Positions 26,534 through 34,815 of a stretch of DNA of 36,928 nucleotides are shown here, one piece after another. Position 1 is the stretch's first letter, and each line of letters begins with the position of its first letter. The stretch is from JAMBLL01 sp964460075. Lineage in GTDB: Bacteria > Actinomycetota > Acidimicrobiia > Spongiisociales > UBA5794. The position numbers and the translations under genes are program-made. The stretch is from contig CAYWPC010000023.1 of NCBI GenBank assembly GCA_964460075.1, positions 1 through 36,928 on the forward strand, given 5' to 3'. A model generated the notes under the pieces. It was not told the origin of the DNA. It ran no database searches and saw nothing but the letters and a program-made list of their open reading frames with translations.

Positions 26534-27280
26534 TCAGACCGTTGCAAGACCCTGGAGACCGAGCTGAATCAGAATGTCGGTGAACCACGCCGAGAGATCC
26601 GTGATACGACCTGTCACCATCAGCACGCCGAAGAGTGCCAACGCCAGACCCGAGATGACAGCAATAGGCTTGAGGTACTTCGATACCCACTTGAACGCCC
26701 CAAAGGCCTTTGTGACGAGCAGCGACGTGAGCAGGAACGGGATACCGAGCCCAACGCTGTAGAAGAACAGCACCACCATGCCCTCGCCGAGCGTGTCGGA
26801 GCTGGCTCCGAGGAGCAGCGCTGTTGCTAGGAACGGCCCGATGCACGGAGTCCAGCCGAAAGCGAAGGCACCGCCCATCACGGGTAGTCCCGCCGCTCCG
26901 AACCTCTTGGCCCGAGACGAGTCAATACGACGTTCTTTCATCAGCGGCATGGCCCACGTCGGCTTCCATACGGCAGTGACCGCTATGAACACTCCCATGA
27001 CGATGATCGCCCAACCCGCGACGACGGTGAAGATGTTCTGGGACAGGAATCTCGAAACAGACGTGGCTGTAGCACCGAGAGCAACAAAGACGATCGTGAA
27101 GCCAAGCACGAACAACCCAGTACGAGCCACCACCCGGCGTGTCGACACGTTCCCCTCGGCAAGTTCGGTCATGTCGTAGCCCGACATCAGGCTCACATAG
27201 CCTGGAAGGAGCGGGAGAACACATGGAGAGAGAAACGAAGCGGCACCAGCGAGCAGCGCCACCATGATGTTGATTGCCAC
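26534..27280 (-). CDS. ccdA: CcdA-type thiol-disulfide transmembrane protein
   Basis: CcdA/DsbD-core proteins pass electrons from cytosolic thioredoxin to extracytoplasmic thiol proteins, often for cytochrome c maturation. The 248-residue protein has six hydrophobic helices and both signature cysteines: SPCVLPLLPGY in helix 1 and GWTPCIGPFLA in helix 4. The frame runs to 27370, but GTG 27280 has aagga (27288-27292) 7 nt upstream and gives the family N-terminus. No ResA, CcsA or ResB gene is adjacent. It is 29 nt upstream of trpE on the same strand, so the two are probably co-transcribed, and it is divergent from the MFS gene. Confidence 0.9.
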   Translation of the reverse strand: MAINIMVALLAGAASFLSPCVLPLLPGYVSLMSGYDMTELAEGNVSTRRVVARTGLFVLGFTIVFVALGATATSVSRFLSQNIFTVVAGWAIIVMGVFIAVTAVWKPTWAMPLMKERRIDSSRAKRFGAAGLPVMGGAFAFGWTPCIGPFLATALLLGASSDTLGEGMVVLFFYSVGLGIPFLLTSLLVTKAFGAFKWVSKYLKPIAVISGLALALFGVLMVTGRITDLSAWFTDILIQLGLQGLATV

Positions 27281-27448
27281 CGTTCCATCCTTGCGTGTGG
27301 CGTATGCTGTTCTCGGGCCGACAACGAGCGCTACCGCCACGTTGTTCCCGACCCCCTCGGGGCTTCCCATGCTTATCGATTGTTCACAAACACGGGATTC
27401 GTGGATGGTACAGCTACCCTCGCACTCTCCACGATCGGCACGGAATCC

Positions 27449-28705
27449 ATGACCTCATCTGCACAGTCTCGGACCAAGCGGTCCTTCACGACACGTGACC
27501 GCAGAGTCCTATTCCTCATGTCGATCATCGGCTTCGTCGCTGGATACGCCGGGAGCCAGATGTCACACACGCTGCCGTTCGCTCGCGCGTCGCTCGATCT
27601 CACCGAGGGTCAAATGAGCGCGATCTTTGCTGCTGTGCGAGCAGTGTCACTCCTCGGTGTCTTGTTCGCCATGACTGCCGACCGCACAGGCAGACGCAAA
27701 CCTCTGCTCGGAGCATTCGCGCTGCTTGCTCTCGGAAGCCTTGCGACAGCCTTCATCCCGTCTGTGGCTGCGTACGTGATCTCCCAGTCCATCGTGCGAA
27801 TCTCGCTCGTCGCCATCGCAGCACTCTCGATCGTGATCATTGCCGAGGAACTACGGGCCGAGGTGCGCGCGTTTGGCATCGGAATTTTCGGCCTCGCAGG
27901 ATCCCTCGGTGTCGGCCTCGGGCTGTTGCTGCTTCCCATTGCTGAAGCCAACGAGAATGCGTGGCGCGTCCTCTTCGGTATCGCGACGCTCGGCCTTCTC
28001 GCCTTTCCACTACTCAACCGATTTCTGCTGGAATCCCGAGCATTCGTCCCCGCATCGCCGATACCTTTTCACAAGGCGCTCGGAATGGGGCTGTCCAGGC
28101 ACTTCTGGCCTCTCGCCGGCATCTCGTTCTTCGTCGCTGCTTTCTCGGCACCAGCGTTCGATTTCGTTCTCGAGCGACTCATCAACGATCTTGCGTGGGA
28201 GACAGGCGCCGCCCGATTCCTTCTGATCGTCTTCTCCGGTCTCGGCGCTTCGGGCCTGCTCATAGGAGGGCGCCTTGCCGATCGACATGGCAGACGACCA
28301 ACAACGATTGCTGCATTGGCGATCGGCCTCGTCGGAGGCGTTGGATTTTACCTCCTCGACTCTGGATGGTTTCTCGCTGCGTCGATCTTCCTGGCGACCC
28401 TGGGTGTGACGATGCTGACGCCTTCCTTCGGAGCGCAGCGCTCGGAACTCTTCCCGACACGGGTCAGGGCTACAGCGAACGCGTGGATCACGAACGTAGC
28501 CATCATCGGCAGTATCTTTGGATTCTCTATCGGTGCCGCCCTCATCGACATGGTCGGACTCGCGACCACCGTCTCAGCGCTCGGCGTAGGTCTCCTCGTC
28601 GCGATGGTGCTCGTCCTCAAGCTTCCTGAGACGCAGGGGATGGATCTGGTGAGGAAGAAAGCCACCCGGTCTGATAGCGCCAGGCAAGAGCGAACAACCG
28701 GGTAA
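27449..28705 (+). CDS. Major facilitator superfamily transporter
   Basis: The 418-residue polytopic protein has about twelve helices. The MFS loop 2-3 signature appears as ADRTGRRKPLL, and the repeat in the second half as GGRLADRHGRRPTT. A short amphipathic N-terminus precedes the first helix (VLFLMSIIGFVAGYAG). Helix 11 contains TRVRATANAW, seen in sugar- and metabolite-porter-like members. The substrate cannot be told. The frame opens at TTG 27380; I chose the ATG at 27449 because the earlier 23 residues are not membrane-protein-like. The gap to divergent ccdA (27281-27448) must carry both promoters; a loose TTCACA-17-TGGTAC match lies at 27383-27411. The last 89 bp overlap the end of the convergent MATE gene. 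Confidence 0.88.
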   Translation: MTSSAQSRTKRSFTTRDRRVLFLMSIIGFVAGYAGSQMSHTLPFARASLDLTEGQMSAIFAAVRAVSLLGVLFAMTADRTGRRKPLLGAFALLALGSLATAFIPSVAAYVISQSIVRISLVAIAALSIVIIAEELRAEVRAFGIGIFGLAGSLGVGLGLLLLPIAEANENAWRVLFGIATLGLLAFPLLNRFLLESRAFVPASPIPFHKALGMGLSRHFWPLAGISFFVAAFSAPAFDFVLERLINDLAWETGAARFLLIVFSGLGASGLLIGGRLADRHGRRPTTIAALAIGLVGGVGFYLLDSGWFLAASIFLATLGVTMLTPSFGAQRSELFPTRVRATANAWITNVAIIGSIFGFSIGAALIDMVGLATTVSALGVGLLVAMVLVLKLPETQGMDLVRKKATRSDSARQERTTG

Positions 28706-29960
28706 CGGTCAGAACCGTCACGCCGACCCAGACTCCCGCAAGCGTGCTGCCGACAATCAATAGGGTCACGATCGTCGCGACGCCGGCGAGCACCATTGAC
28801 CAAGCCAGGTACCTGAACGCCCTCACACCGACACCGATGCCATCCCACACGTACACGAGTGCGGTGAGCGGCTGAAGTACGACGACGAACACATAGATCG
28901 AGCGCAGGCTGGAGCCGACCCCCTGATCCGAGGTGAACATCGCTGCGACGAGTGGGGCAGATACGGCGAGCAGGATCGAGAGGACAATGCCAGCCATGAG
29001 GCCGAGCGCCAGGAGACGATTCGCAACAGAGCGCGCAGCTCGAATATTGCCCTCACCGAGGTCGGTACTGATCATCGTGGTAGCTGCGACAGCGAACGAG
29101 TCGAGCACGAAGGCGAGAAAGAGCCACACCTGCATGGCGATTTGGTGTGCAGCAACTTGCTGTGTCCCGATCTTGGATGCGGCAAGCGTCGTTGCGGCGA
29201 TCGCCGTGAGCAGCGCCCCACTTCGGATCATCATGGGCCATCCCGCCCCAAGGATTGACCGGATAGCGAGCGAACCTGCGCGGTGGAGCCGGCGGTCAGT
29301 TCCGAGCCGATGCCTCTGCTTACCGAACATCAAGGCGAGAAACCACACGGCTCCAAGACTCTGCGCTACAACGGTTGCCCACGCCGCACCCGTGACCCCA
29401 AGGCCCAGGCCAAAGATCAGTATCGGATCGAGAACGAGGTTCACCCCGTTCAGGCCGATGGCGACAACGAACGGAGTACGCGTGTCGGAGTGGCCGCGAA
29501 ACACACCATGTCCAACCATCGCGACCAACACGGCAGGTAGCGCGAGAAACCGGACTCGAAGATACGCCGTGGCGCCCACAACCACTGCCTCGTCACCACC
29601 GAACACACGGGTCAGTTCCTCGGCGAACAGGATCGCGACCGCACCGATCAGTACACCGACAACCACCGCCACGGCTATCGCGCCGGTGGCAATATCTCCC
29701 GCCCTGGCTCTGTCGCCCTTTCCGACCTCACCTGCGACCAGTGGCGTGACGGCTGCAGGAACGAAGTTGAAGATGCTGAACACCGCGGCGAACACGGCGG
29801 ATGCTATGGCGAGTGACGCGAGAGGTGCCGTCCCTAGCCGACCAACCCACGCCGTGTCCACGATTGAGACGAGAGGATCGATCGCAAGCGTCCCGAGAGC
29901 AGGAATGGCGAGCGCGGCAATCGCTCGGTCCCGACTGTGCGAACGAAAGGCGTCGAGCAT
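28617..29960 (-). CDS. MATE family multidrug/cation exporter (DinF-like)
   Basis: The 447-residue protein has twelve predicted helices. The N-terminal half has AIPALGTLAIDPLVSIVDTAWVGRLG, the DinF-type MATE start, and the second half has the repeat-like AGWPMMIRSGALLTAI and AHQIAMQVWLFLAFVLDSFAVAA. DinF-branch MATE proteins export organic cations or drugs using a proton or sodium gradient; the substrate here is unknown. ATG 29960 lies 9 nt after the nth stop on the same strand, so it probably shares the nth transcript. Its 3' end overlaps the MFS gene by 89 bp in convergent orientation. Confidence 0.92.
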   Translation of the reverse strand: MLDAFRSHSRDRAIAALAIPALGTLAIDPLVSIVDTAWVGRLGTAPLASLAIASAVFAAVFSIFNFVPAAVTPLVAGEVGKGDRARAGDIATGAIAVAVVVGVLIGAVAILFAEELTRVFGGDEAVVVGATAYLRVRFLALPAVLVAMVGHGVFRGHSDTRTPFVVAIGLNGVNLVLDPILIFGLGLGVTGAAWATVVAQSLGAVWFLALMFGKQRHRLGTDRRLHRAGSLAIRSILGAGWPMMIRSGALLTAIAATTLAASKIGTQQVAAHQIAMQVWLFLAFVLDSFAVAATTMISTDLGEGNIRAARSVANRLLALGLMAGIVLSILLAVSAPLVAAMFTSDQGVGSSLRSIYVFVVVLQPLTALVYVWDGIGVGVRAFRYLAWSMVLAGVATIVTLLIVGSTLAGVWVGVTVLTVTRLFALAWRYQTGWLSSSPDPSPASQEA

Positions 29961-29969
29961 GTCGTCCGA

Positions 29970-30653
29970 TCAGTTCGGACGATCGGCCTTGGCGTCATAC
30001 GCGCACCGATCAGCGAGCGGGCATTCCCAGCAACGTGGCTTTTTCGCATCACATATGTCGCGCCCGAACTGGATGACCCGCATGGAGATCGCCGCCCAGT
30101 CTTTCTCCTGATACAACGACCTGAGCTCGAACTCGACCTTGGTTGGGTCGCTCGACTGTACAAGCCCCAACCGATTCGCCACTCGCTTCACATGGGTATC
30201 GACGGCGATCGCAGGGTCCCCCCACACCTCGGCGAGAACCACAGACGCTGTCTTGCGACCTACACCGCGAAGTGTCACCAGTAGGTCAAGATCCCTCGGC
30301 ACCTCTCCCCCGTAGATCTCGACCAGGTCTGCAGCGACCGCAATGATGCTCTTCGTCTTCTGTCGGTAGTAGCCCGTAGAGAAGATGAGTTGCTCGACAT
30401 CCGCGGGATTCGCCGCTGCAAGATCCTGAGGAGTCGGGTACGCCTCGAACAATGAGGGAACAACGGCGTTCACGTTGGCGTCGGTAGTCTGAGCGGACAA
30501 CACAGTGGCAATGAGCAACTGCCACGCGTCGTCGTATGTCAGCGCCGTTCGCATCATCGGATAGCGCTTCGTGAGCCGATTCAAGATCACGTTCGCGTTG
30601 CGCTTCTGGGCTGTTGAAGGCACAGGAACCTGAGATGCGGTGCTCTTTGCCAT
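29970..30653 (-). CDS. nth: Endonuclease III (DNA glycosylase/AP lyase)
   Basis: Nth removes oxidised pyrimidines and cuts the abasic site in base excision repair. From ATG 30653 the protein has 227 residues. The helix-hairpin-helix is LRGVGRKTASVVL with catalytic Lys134, and the catalytic Asp is Asp152 (VDTHVKRVANRLGL). The four [4Fe-4S] cysteines are C201, C208, C211 and C217 (C-x6-C-x2-C-x5-C). The frame stays open upstream to 30806, but that part overlaps the divergent thioesterase and is not family-like. MATE follows after 9 nt. In mycobacteria nth is also close to the Get3-like ATPase pair found here at 34816-36722. Confidence 0.96.
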   Translation of the reverse strand: MAKSTASQVPVPSTAQKRNANVILNRLTKRYPMMRTALTYDDAWQLLIATVLSAQTTDANVNAVVPSLFEAYPTPQDLAAANPADVEQLIFSTGYYRQKTKSIIAVAADLVEIYGGEVPRDLDLLVTLRGVGRKTASVVLAEVWGDPAIAVDTHVKRVANRLGLVQSSDPTKVEFELRSLYQEKDWAAISMRVIQFGRDICDAKKPRCWECPLADRCAYDAKADRPN

Positions 30654-30685
30654 GGTGGAGGATGCTACTGCGGTACAGTGGCGTC

Positions 30686-31162
30686 GTGGCAGCAGTCCCT
30701 CTGACAGATGAACGAATCTCCGTGTTGCGCGCGGTCTACGACCGCTGCTATGGATGTGGCTCGCAGAATCCCATCGGTCTCCACCTCGACGACTTCGCAG
30801 AAACACCTACTGGTGTCAGCGCACCGTTCTCCCCCGACCGAGACTTCAACGGTTTCCACGACATCGTCCACGGAGGCATAATTGCCACCGGCCTCGACGA
30901 GATCTCCGCGTGGGCGGCGATTGTTGCCGAAGGCGTGTTCGTGTTCACTGCCAAGCTTGAGATAAAATACAGAGCCGAAGCACACACCTCGGACCACTTC
31001 ACTCTTGAGGGGACCGTCGAGGAACGTCGGGGGAAGCGACTGATGATTCACGCAGCGCTGATGTCCGATGATGTCGTCGTTGCTGAATCCTCAGGTTTGT
31101 TCATCGTTGCGGGAACGATCGAGGAACTCATAGCGAACCGGAGAGATGTCACGACCAAGTGA
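30686..31162 (+). CDS. Hotdog-fold thioesterase (PaaI/4HBT-like)
   Basis: The 158-residue protein starts with CYGCGSQNPIGLHL, the CxxC-type N-terminus of many PaaI-like acyl-CoA thioesterases. The hotdog core follows: GFHDIVHGGIIATGLDEISAWAA (HGG motif with an acidic residue on the long helix), LEIKYRAEA and VEERRGKRLMIHAALM. It probably hydrolyses acyl-CoA or aryl-CoA; the substrate is unknown. The frame opens at 30614, inside nth. GTG 30686 is the best start and sits 32 nt from the divergent nth ATG. tacagt (30674-30679) lies just before it and could be a -10 of a leaderless transcript, but no good -35 was found. The 3' end overlaps the next gene by 14 bp. Confidence 0.85.
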   Translation: MAAVPLTDERISVLRAVYDRCYGCGSQNPIGLHLDDFAETPTGVSAPFSPDRDFNGFHDIVHGGIIATGLDEISAWAAIVAEGVFVFTAKLEIKYRAEAHTSDHFTLEGTVEERRGKRLMIHAALMSDDVVVAESSGLFIVAGTIEELIANRRDVTTK

Positions 31163-31598
31163 CAACAACACCGAGCCCTATCGCCACGTAAAGACCGCCG
31201 CCAATGACTTGCCAGAAGGCTCGCGAATTCGCCTCTGGCCGTAGCCCAGCTCTGAGCCTGTCTCGTGGATCTGGGCGCTCACCATGTCGCGTTGAGCCCT
31301 CGACCGAATCATCACCCAGACCATCGGTTCTATGTGCACCAAACATCGAACCTATGGCACCTGCGCCCAAGTTGGTGTACCCGCCACCACTAGCGCCACC
31401 AGCGAGAAGGAGCACGACACCGTAGAGAATGATGCTGTACCCAATGCTCGATGCAGGCGATACTTCAGAAATCTGCCACACGATGACACCAACCACGACG
31501 GCAACTCCCAACCCGACTCCGAACGTCGCGACGTAGTCAGGCATTCGGTCTCGCAATGGGAGCATGTCTTCATTTGCGTCTGGGTTCAGGTGGTCCAT
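31149..31598 (-). CDS. Small membrane protein, function unknown
   Basis: The 149-residue protein has two hydrophobic helices near residues 22-43 and 53-70, a Gly-rich segment (GGASGGGYTNLGAGAIG), a polar stretch rich in Asp and Arg, and a third helix at the C-terminus (VIGGGLYVAIGLGVVVTW). The polar segment is probably cytoplasmic. The frame opens to 31697, but ATG 31598 is the most natural start. It is convergent with the thioesterase (14-bp overlap) and divergent from the EamA gene. I do not recognise a family. Confidence 0.7.
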   Translation of the reverse strand: MDHLNPDANEDMLPLRDRMPDYVATFGVGLGVAVVVGVIVWQISEVSPASSIGYSIILYGVVLLLAGGASGGGYTNLGAGAIGSMFGAHRTDGLGDDSVEGSTRHGERPDPRDRLRAGLRPEANSRAFWQVIGGGLYVAIGLGVVVTWS

Positions 31599-31677
31599 GG
31601 CTACCTTCACTGAGCTACACCCAACGGTACAGGCGTCCAAGCAGGAGTCCCACACACCCCGAACCCGTATAGCGTGC

Positions 31678-32568
31678 ATGGTCATGAACCGTCGCACCTA
31701 CACATACCTGATGCTGGCTCTCGCTGCCGCACTTTTCGGAACGACCTTCGTCGTCGTCAAGGACGCCCTCGAGATCATGCCTCCTCTCGCATTCGTTGGA
31801 TGGAGGTTCCTGATCGGTGCCGTTGCCCTGCTTGCTCTCGGACGGCCACGCAGCCGCGCTGTTTGGCGAGACGGGTCGATTGCGGGCCTTGTCCTGCTGG
31901 CGGGTTATGCGACTCAGACGATTGGGCTCGGCTTGACGTCTGCCACGAACTCAGGACTCATCACCGGGCTCTACGTCGTGCTCACACCCCTCGTGGCGGC
32001 TGTCGCACGACGAACATCGCCTGCTCTAGCGACGGTTGCAGGAGCGACGGTATCAACGGTCGGCCTCGCCGCATTGACGTTGACGGACAGCCTGACGTTC
32101 GACGTTGGCGACTTCTGGACGTTGTTGAGCGCAATCGCGTTCGCGATCCACATCGTGCTGCTCGCAACTCTTGCTCCTCGACACGAAGTAGTGGGATTCA
32201 CCGCCGTACAGCTCACCGTCGTAGCCGTGGCAGGCCTTGCTGGCTCGGTTGTTCTCGAGAACGCGCCGCTGCCGCCGCAAGGGGCGTGGCCGACGCTGCT
32301 CGCGACGGGACTCATCGTCACCGCTGGAGCGTTCCTGATCCAGGTCTGGGCGCAGACCATTGTCGGTCCGTCACGAACAGCGATCGTTTTAGCACTCGAA
32401 CCACTCTTCGCCGTCGGTACCGCGGCGCTGCTACTGAGTGAACGTCTCACGACACGAGGATGGATCGGCGCCGCCCTCATCGTCGGTGGCATGTACGTCG
32501 TACTGGTTTTCGCCCCACCCGAGGACGCCGATATCCGAACCGCCGAGACGATGTCTCAGGCGCATTGA
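31678..32568 (+). CDS. EamA/DMT-family transporter
   Basis: The 296-residue protein has ten predicted helices in two EamA repeats. The first begins ALAAALFGTTFVVVKDALEIMPPLAFVGWRFL, in which the FG.TFVV and R of helix 2 are typical (shown here in parts: LFGTTFVV, FVGWRFL). The second contains EPLFAVGTAALLLSERL, the usual repeat end. Members export amino acids, nucleotides or other metabolites; the substrate is unknown. ATG 31678 is chosen, with ATG 31684 an alternative. No Shine-Dalgarno sequence is present, and tatagc at 31668-31673 could be a -10 of a leaderless mRNA. The stop abuts the stop of the next, convergent gene. Confidence 0.87.
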   Translation: MVMNRRTYTYLMLALAAALFGTTFVVVKDALEIMPPLAFVGWRFLIGAVALLALGRPRSRAVWRDGSIAGLVLLAGYATQTIGLGLTSATNSGLITGLYVVLTPLVAAVARRTSPALATVAGATVSTVGLAALTLTDSLTFDVGDFWTLLSAIAFAIHIVLLATLAPRHEVVGFTAVQLTVVAVAGLAGSVVLENAPLPPQGAWPTLLATGLIVTAGAFLIQVWAQTIVGPSRTAIVLALEPLFAVGTAALLLSERLTTRGWIGAALIVGGMYVVLVFAPPEDADIRTAETMSQAH

Positions 32569-32826
32569 TCAGGCGACCCGACGCGACTGTCTCAAGATTC
32601 GTAGGCATACGGCGATAGCGAAGCTGAGAAGGGCAATCGCCGCCGTGAGGATCACCAGCAACTCCGCTCCGACATATGCACCGGCGGAGCACGTTCCAAG
32701 CCCGCTCTCACAAATACCAAGCCCTGTGCCCCCTGTCACGAGATCCATCAGCACGACAGCGGGAACCGCAACCACCAATGCAAGCGAGCCGAGCAGCACG
32801 CCGAGCAAGATTCGAACGAACGTCAT
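32569..32826 (-). CDS. Small two-helix membrane protein, function unknown
   Basis: From ATG 32826 the protein has 85 residues: helix 1 at about 4-27 (ILLGVLLGSLALVVAVPAVV), a loop with two cysteines (GLGICESGLGTCSAG), then helix 2 at about 52-74 and a basic tail (RILRQSRRVA). The basic tail suggests cytoplasmic termini and an external Cys-containing loop, which could be oxidised. It is divergent from the ThyX-like gene (81 bp apart) and ends immediately next to the EamA stop. No family recognised. Confidence 0.6.
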   Translation of the reverse strand: MTFVRILLGVLLGSLALVVAVPAVVLMDLVTGGTGLGICESGLGTCSAGAYVGAELLVILTAAIALLSFAIAVCLRILRQSRRVA

Positions 32827-32907
32827 CGACCCAGAGTACCGGTGCCTGTTGGATTGCCGTGGATGCGAGCGTGGTGTACGGTGCCGTCTGCACACCCAAA
32901 GGACCCT

Positions 32908-34554
32908 GTGACCACCACATCTCCTGGCTTCCATACGGAGTCCTTCACTACCAGCGAGATTCGGCTTCTAGAGCATTACTTCTCGAATGTGGACCAGCCG
33001 GTCTACACCATTCACGGACTTCCCGAGGTGGTAAAGGGAGCACTGTTCGCACGATATTCCCGGTCGCCGAAATCTGTCAGAAGGCTCTTCCTCGACGAGT
33101 TTGCCCACGAGCCGGACGGTGCTGTCGCGGCAATCGCCGCAAGGTCCGACAGCGAGGGACGCGTTGGCACCGACAAGGCCCAAGCCCTCTACGATCGAGT
33201 ATTCACCGAGTACGGAGACGATTCTGTCGCTCAGCTCGGAGGCGCCCACCTCGCCGTCGAACAAGCGTCGAACATCCTGACAAAGGTTCTGGAAAGGGGA
33301 AGACTGGCGTCCTATCTCGAGCAGTCGACACGCTACATCTTCTTCGACAAGCCGCTCGGCGATCGCTACCGGTACCACATCCCAACGGAACTCGAAGGGA
33401 CAACACTGCACGACCGCTACGTCGAAGATCTCGACCAGCTGTTCCTCGTCTACTCCCAGACCGTCAGACGGCTCGTCGCCTACTACGAGGTAACACACCC
33501 GAAGCAGGATGGCGACTCCACCTTCGTCTGGAGGTCGACGATCCGAGCGAAAGCGTGCGATGACGCACGAGGTCTCCTGCCGGCTGCCACAACATCGAAC
33601 GTGGGGATCTTCGCTTCAGGCCAGGCATACGAGGCCCTGCTGCTGCGCATGGCAGCACATCCGCTCGACGAGGTTCGCTGGTACGGCGACCGGATGTTGA
33701 AGGAGCTCAGATCCGTGATCCCTTCGTTCATGAAACGGGTCGATATCCCAGAGCGCGGTGGGGCGTGGGCAAGATACTTTGCGCAGAACCATGCGTCCAT
33801 GGCGGCGGAAGCAGCACTGCTCGAAGATACGCCAGGTGACGGCCCGACCGTCAGCCTCGTCGAATGGGATGTCGATGGGGAGCGCAAGGTGGCGGCTGGC
33901 GCGCTGTACCCATATGTGAACATGTCGGAGAGAGATCTCGCTTCGACCGTCGATGCAATGACGGAGACACAGATCGATGCAATATTCGCCGCGTACGTTG
34001 GGAAACGCGTGAACCGCAGACACAAGCCGGGCCGAGGCCTTGAGCGGACGTTCTATCGGTTCGACGTGCTCTGCGACTACGGGATTTTCCGGGACCTGCA
34101 GCGTCACCGAATGATGACGCTCGACTGGCAACCCCTCTCGCCGCATAACGGCTACGTCATACCTGACGCGGTCGTTGAAGTTGGCGCCGAGACGGCCTGG
34201 CGCGTCGCTATGGATGACATGGCGGACCTCTACGACATTATCGACCAGCAGATCTCACCGAGCGTCGCTCAATACGCAGTGCCATTTGCGTACAAAGTGC
34301 GCTTCTACATGCACTTCAACGCACGTGAGGCAATGCACATGCTTGAGCTACGAACGCAACAAGGTGGCCATCCCGGATACCGCGCAGTGTGTCAAGAGAT
34401 GCATCGACAGATCCGCGACGTTGCGAAACATCGACGTATCGCCGACGCTATGCGTTTCGTGGACCATAACCCGTACGAACTCGCTCGATTAGAGACAGAG
34501 CGAAGGGCGGCAGCGAAGAGAGCTGCGCTCGGTATCGACGACCCGTCAGCCTGA
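32908..34554 (+). CDS. Tandem-domain ThyX-like protein (FAD-dependent thymidylate synthase family)
   Basis: Canonical ThyX is about 220-260 residues; this protein has 548 and contains two ThyX-like halves. The first half has RGRLASYLEQSTRY (130-143), matching RHRxxSxNExSxRY with the His and Asn lost, then a LLPAATTSN.. segment around 223-231. The second half has RHRMMTLDWQPLS (399-411), where RHR is kept but the NE and SxRY parts are not, followed by NAREAMHMLELRTQQGGHPGYR (split as NAREAMHMLELR and GHPGYR). The signature is therefore divided between the halves. Whether it makes dTMP is uncertain; flavin binding is plausible. GTG 32908 has aagga 4-5 nt upstream and is preferred over the frame opening at 32842. 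Such long ThyX-annotated proteins are known in actinobacteria and other phyla; their role is not settled to my knowledge. Confidence 0.82.
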   Translation: MTTTSPGFHTESFTTSEIRLLEHYFSNVDQPVYTIHGLPEVVKGALFARYSRSPKSVRRLFLDEFAHEPDGAVAAIAARSDSEGRVGTDKAQALYDRVFTEYGDDSVAQLGGAHLAVEQASNILTKVLERGRLASYLEQSTRYIFFDKPLGDRYRYHIPTELEGTTLHDRYVEDLDQLFLVYSQTVRRLVAYYEVTHPKQDGDSTFVWRSTIRAKACDDARGLLPAATTSNVGIFASGQAYEALLLRMAAHPLDEVRWYGDRMLKELRSVIPSFMKRVDIPERGGAWARYFAQNHASMAAEAALLEDTPGDGPTVSLVEWDVDGERKVAAGALYPYVNMSERDLASTVDAMTETQIDAIFAAYVGKRVNRRHKPGRGLERTFYRFDVLCDYGIFRDLQRHRMMTLDWQPLSPHNGYVIPDAVVEVGAETAWRVAMDDMADLYDIIDQQISPSVAQYAVPFAYKVRFYMHFNAREAMHMLELRTQQGGHPGYRAVCQEMHRQIRDVAKHRRIADAMRFVDHNPYELARLETERRAAAKRAALGIDDPSA

Positions 34555-34758
34555 CATCGGGATCCTCAACACAAGATGGTCATCCTCGACAGACCACTGC
34601 GCCGAAGCAATCAACGAGTAGTCGAAGTAGTCCAGCTCCGCTGCGTCGATGAAGGACTTGCGGGCTTGCCCTTCGAGCGGCGGAACACCGCGTTCGCGCA
34701 CGGCCTCCGCCCGCTTCGTAAAGCGTGCAAAAAATTCATCCATATCCAGCTTGGCCAC
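34546..34758 (-). CDS. Small conserved-looking soluble protein
   Basis: The 70-residue protein starts MAKLDMDEFFARFTKRAEAV and contains PPLEGQARKSFIDAAELDYFDYSLI, then WSVEDDHLVLRIPM. It is predicted to be an N-terminal helix followed by a short alpha/beta part, without signal or membrane segment. The start is GTG at 34758 with gaggag about 6 nt upstream, a strong site that supports a real gene. It is divergent from the first Get3-like ATPase (57 bp between starts) and overlaps the end of the ThyX-like gene by 9 bp. A small gene lies at a similar place beside the Rv3679-Rv3680 pair in mycobacteria, from memory; homology was not tested. Confidence 0.72.
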   Translation of the reverse strand: MAKLDMDEFFARFTKRAEAVRERGVPPLEGQARKSFIDAAELDYFDYSLIASAQWSVEDDHLVLRIPMSG

Positions 34759-34815
34759 ACCTGCTCCTCTCTCCGTTTCTGGGAGGCTAACGGTTCGTCA
34801 CTACCCTAAGGACCA

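Noticed and set aside
28933..30111. 392-residue plus-strand open frame over the MATE gene
   Set aside because: Shadow frame; MATE motifs and helices on the minus strand are clear.
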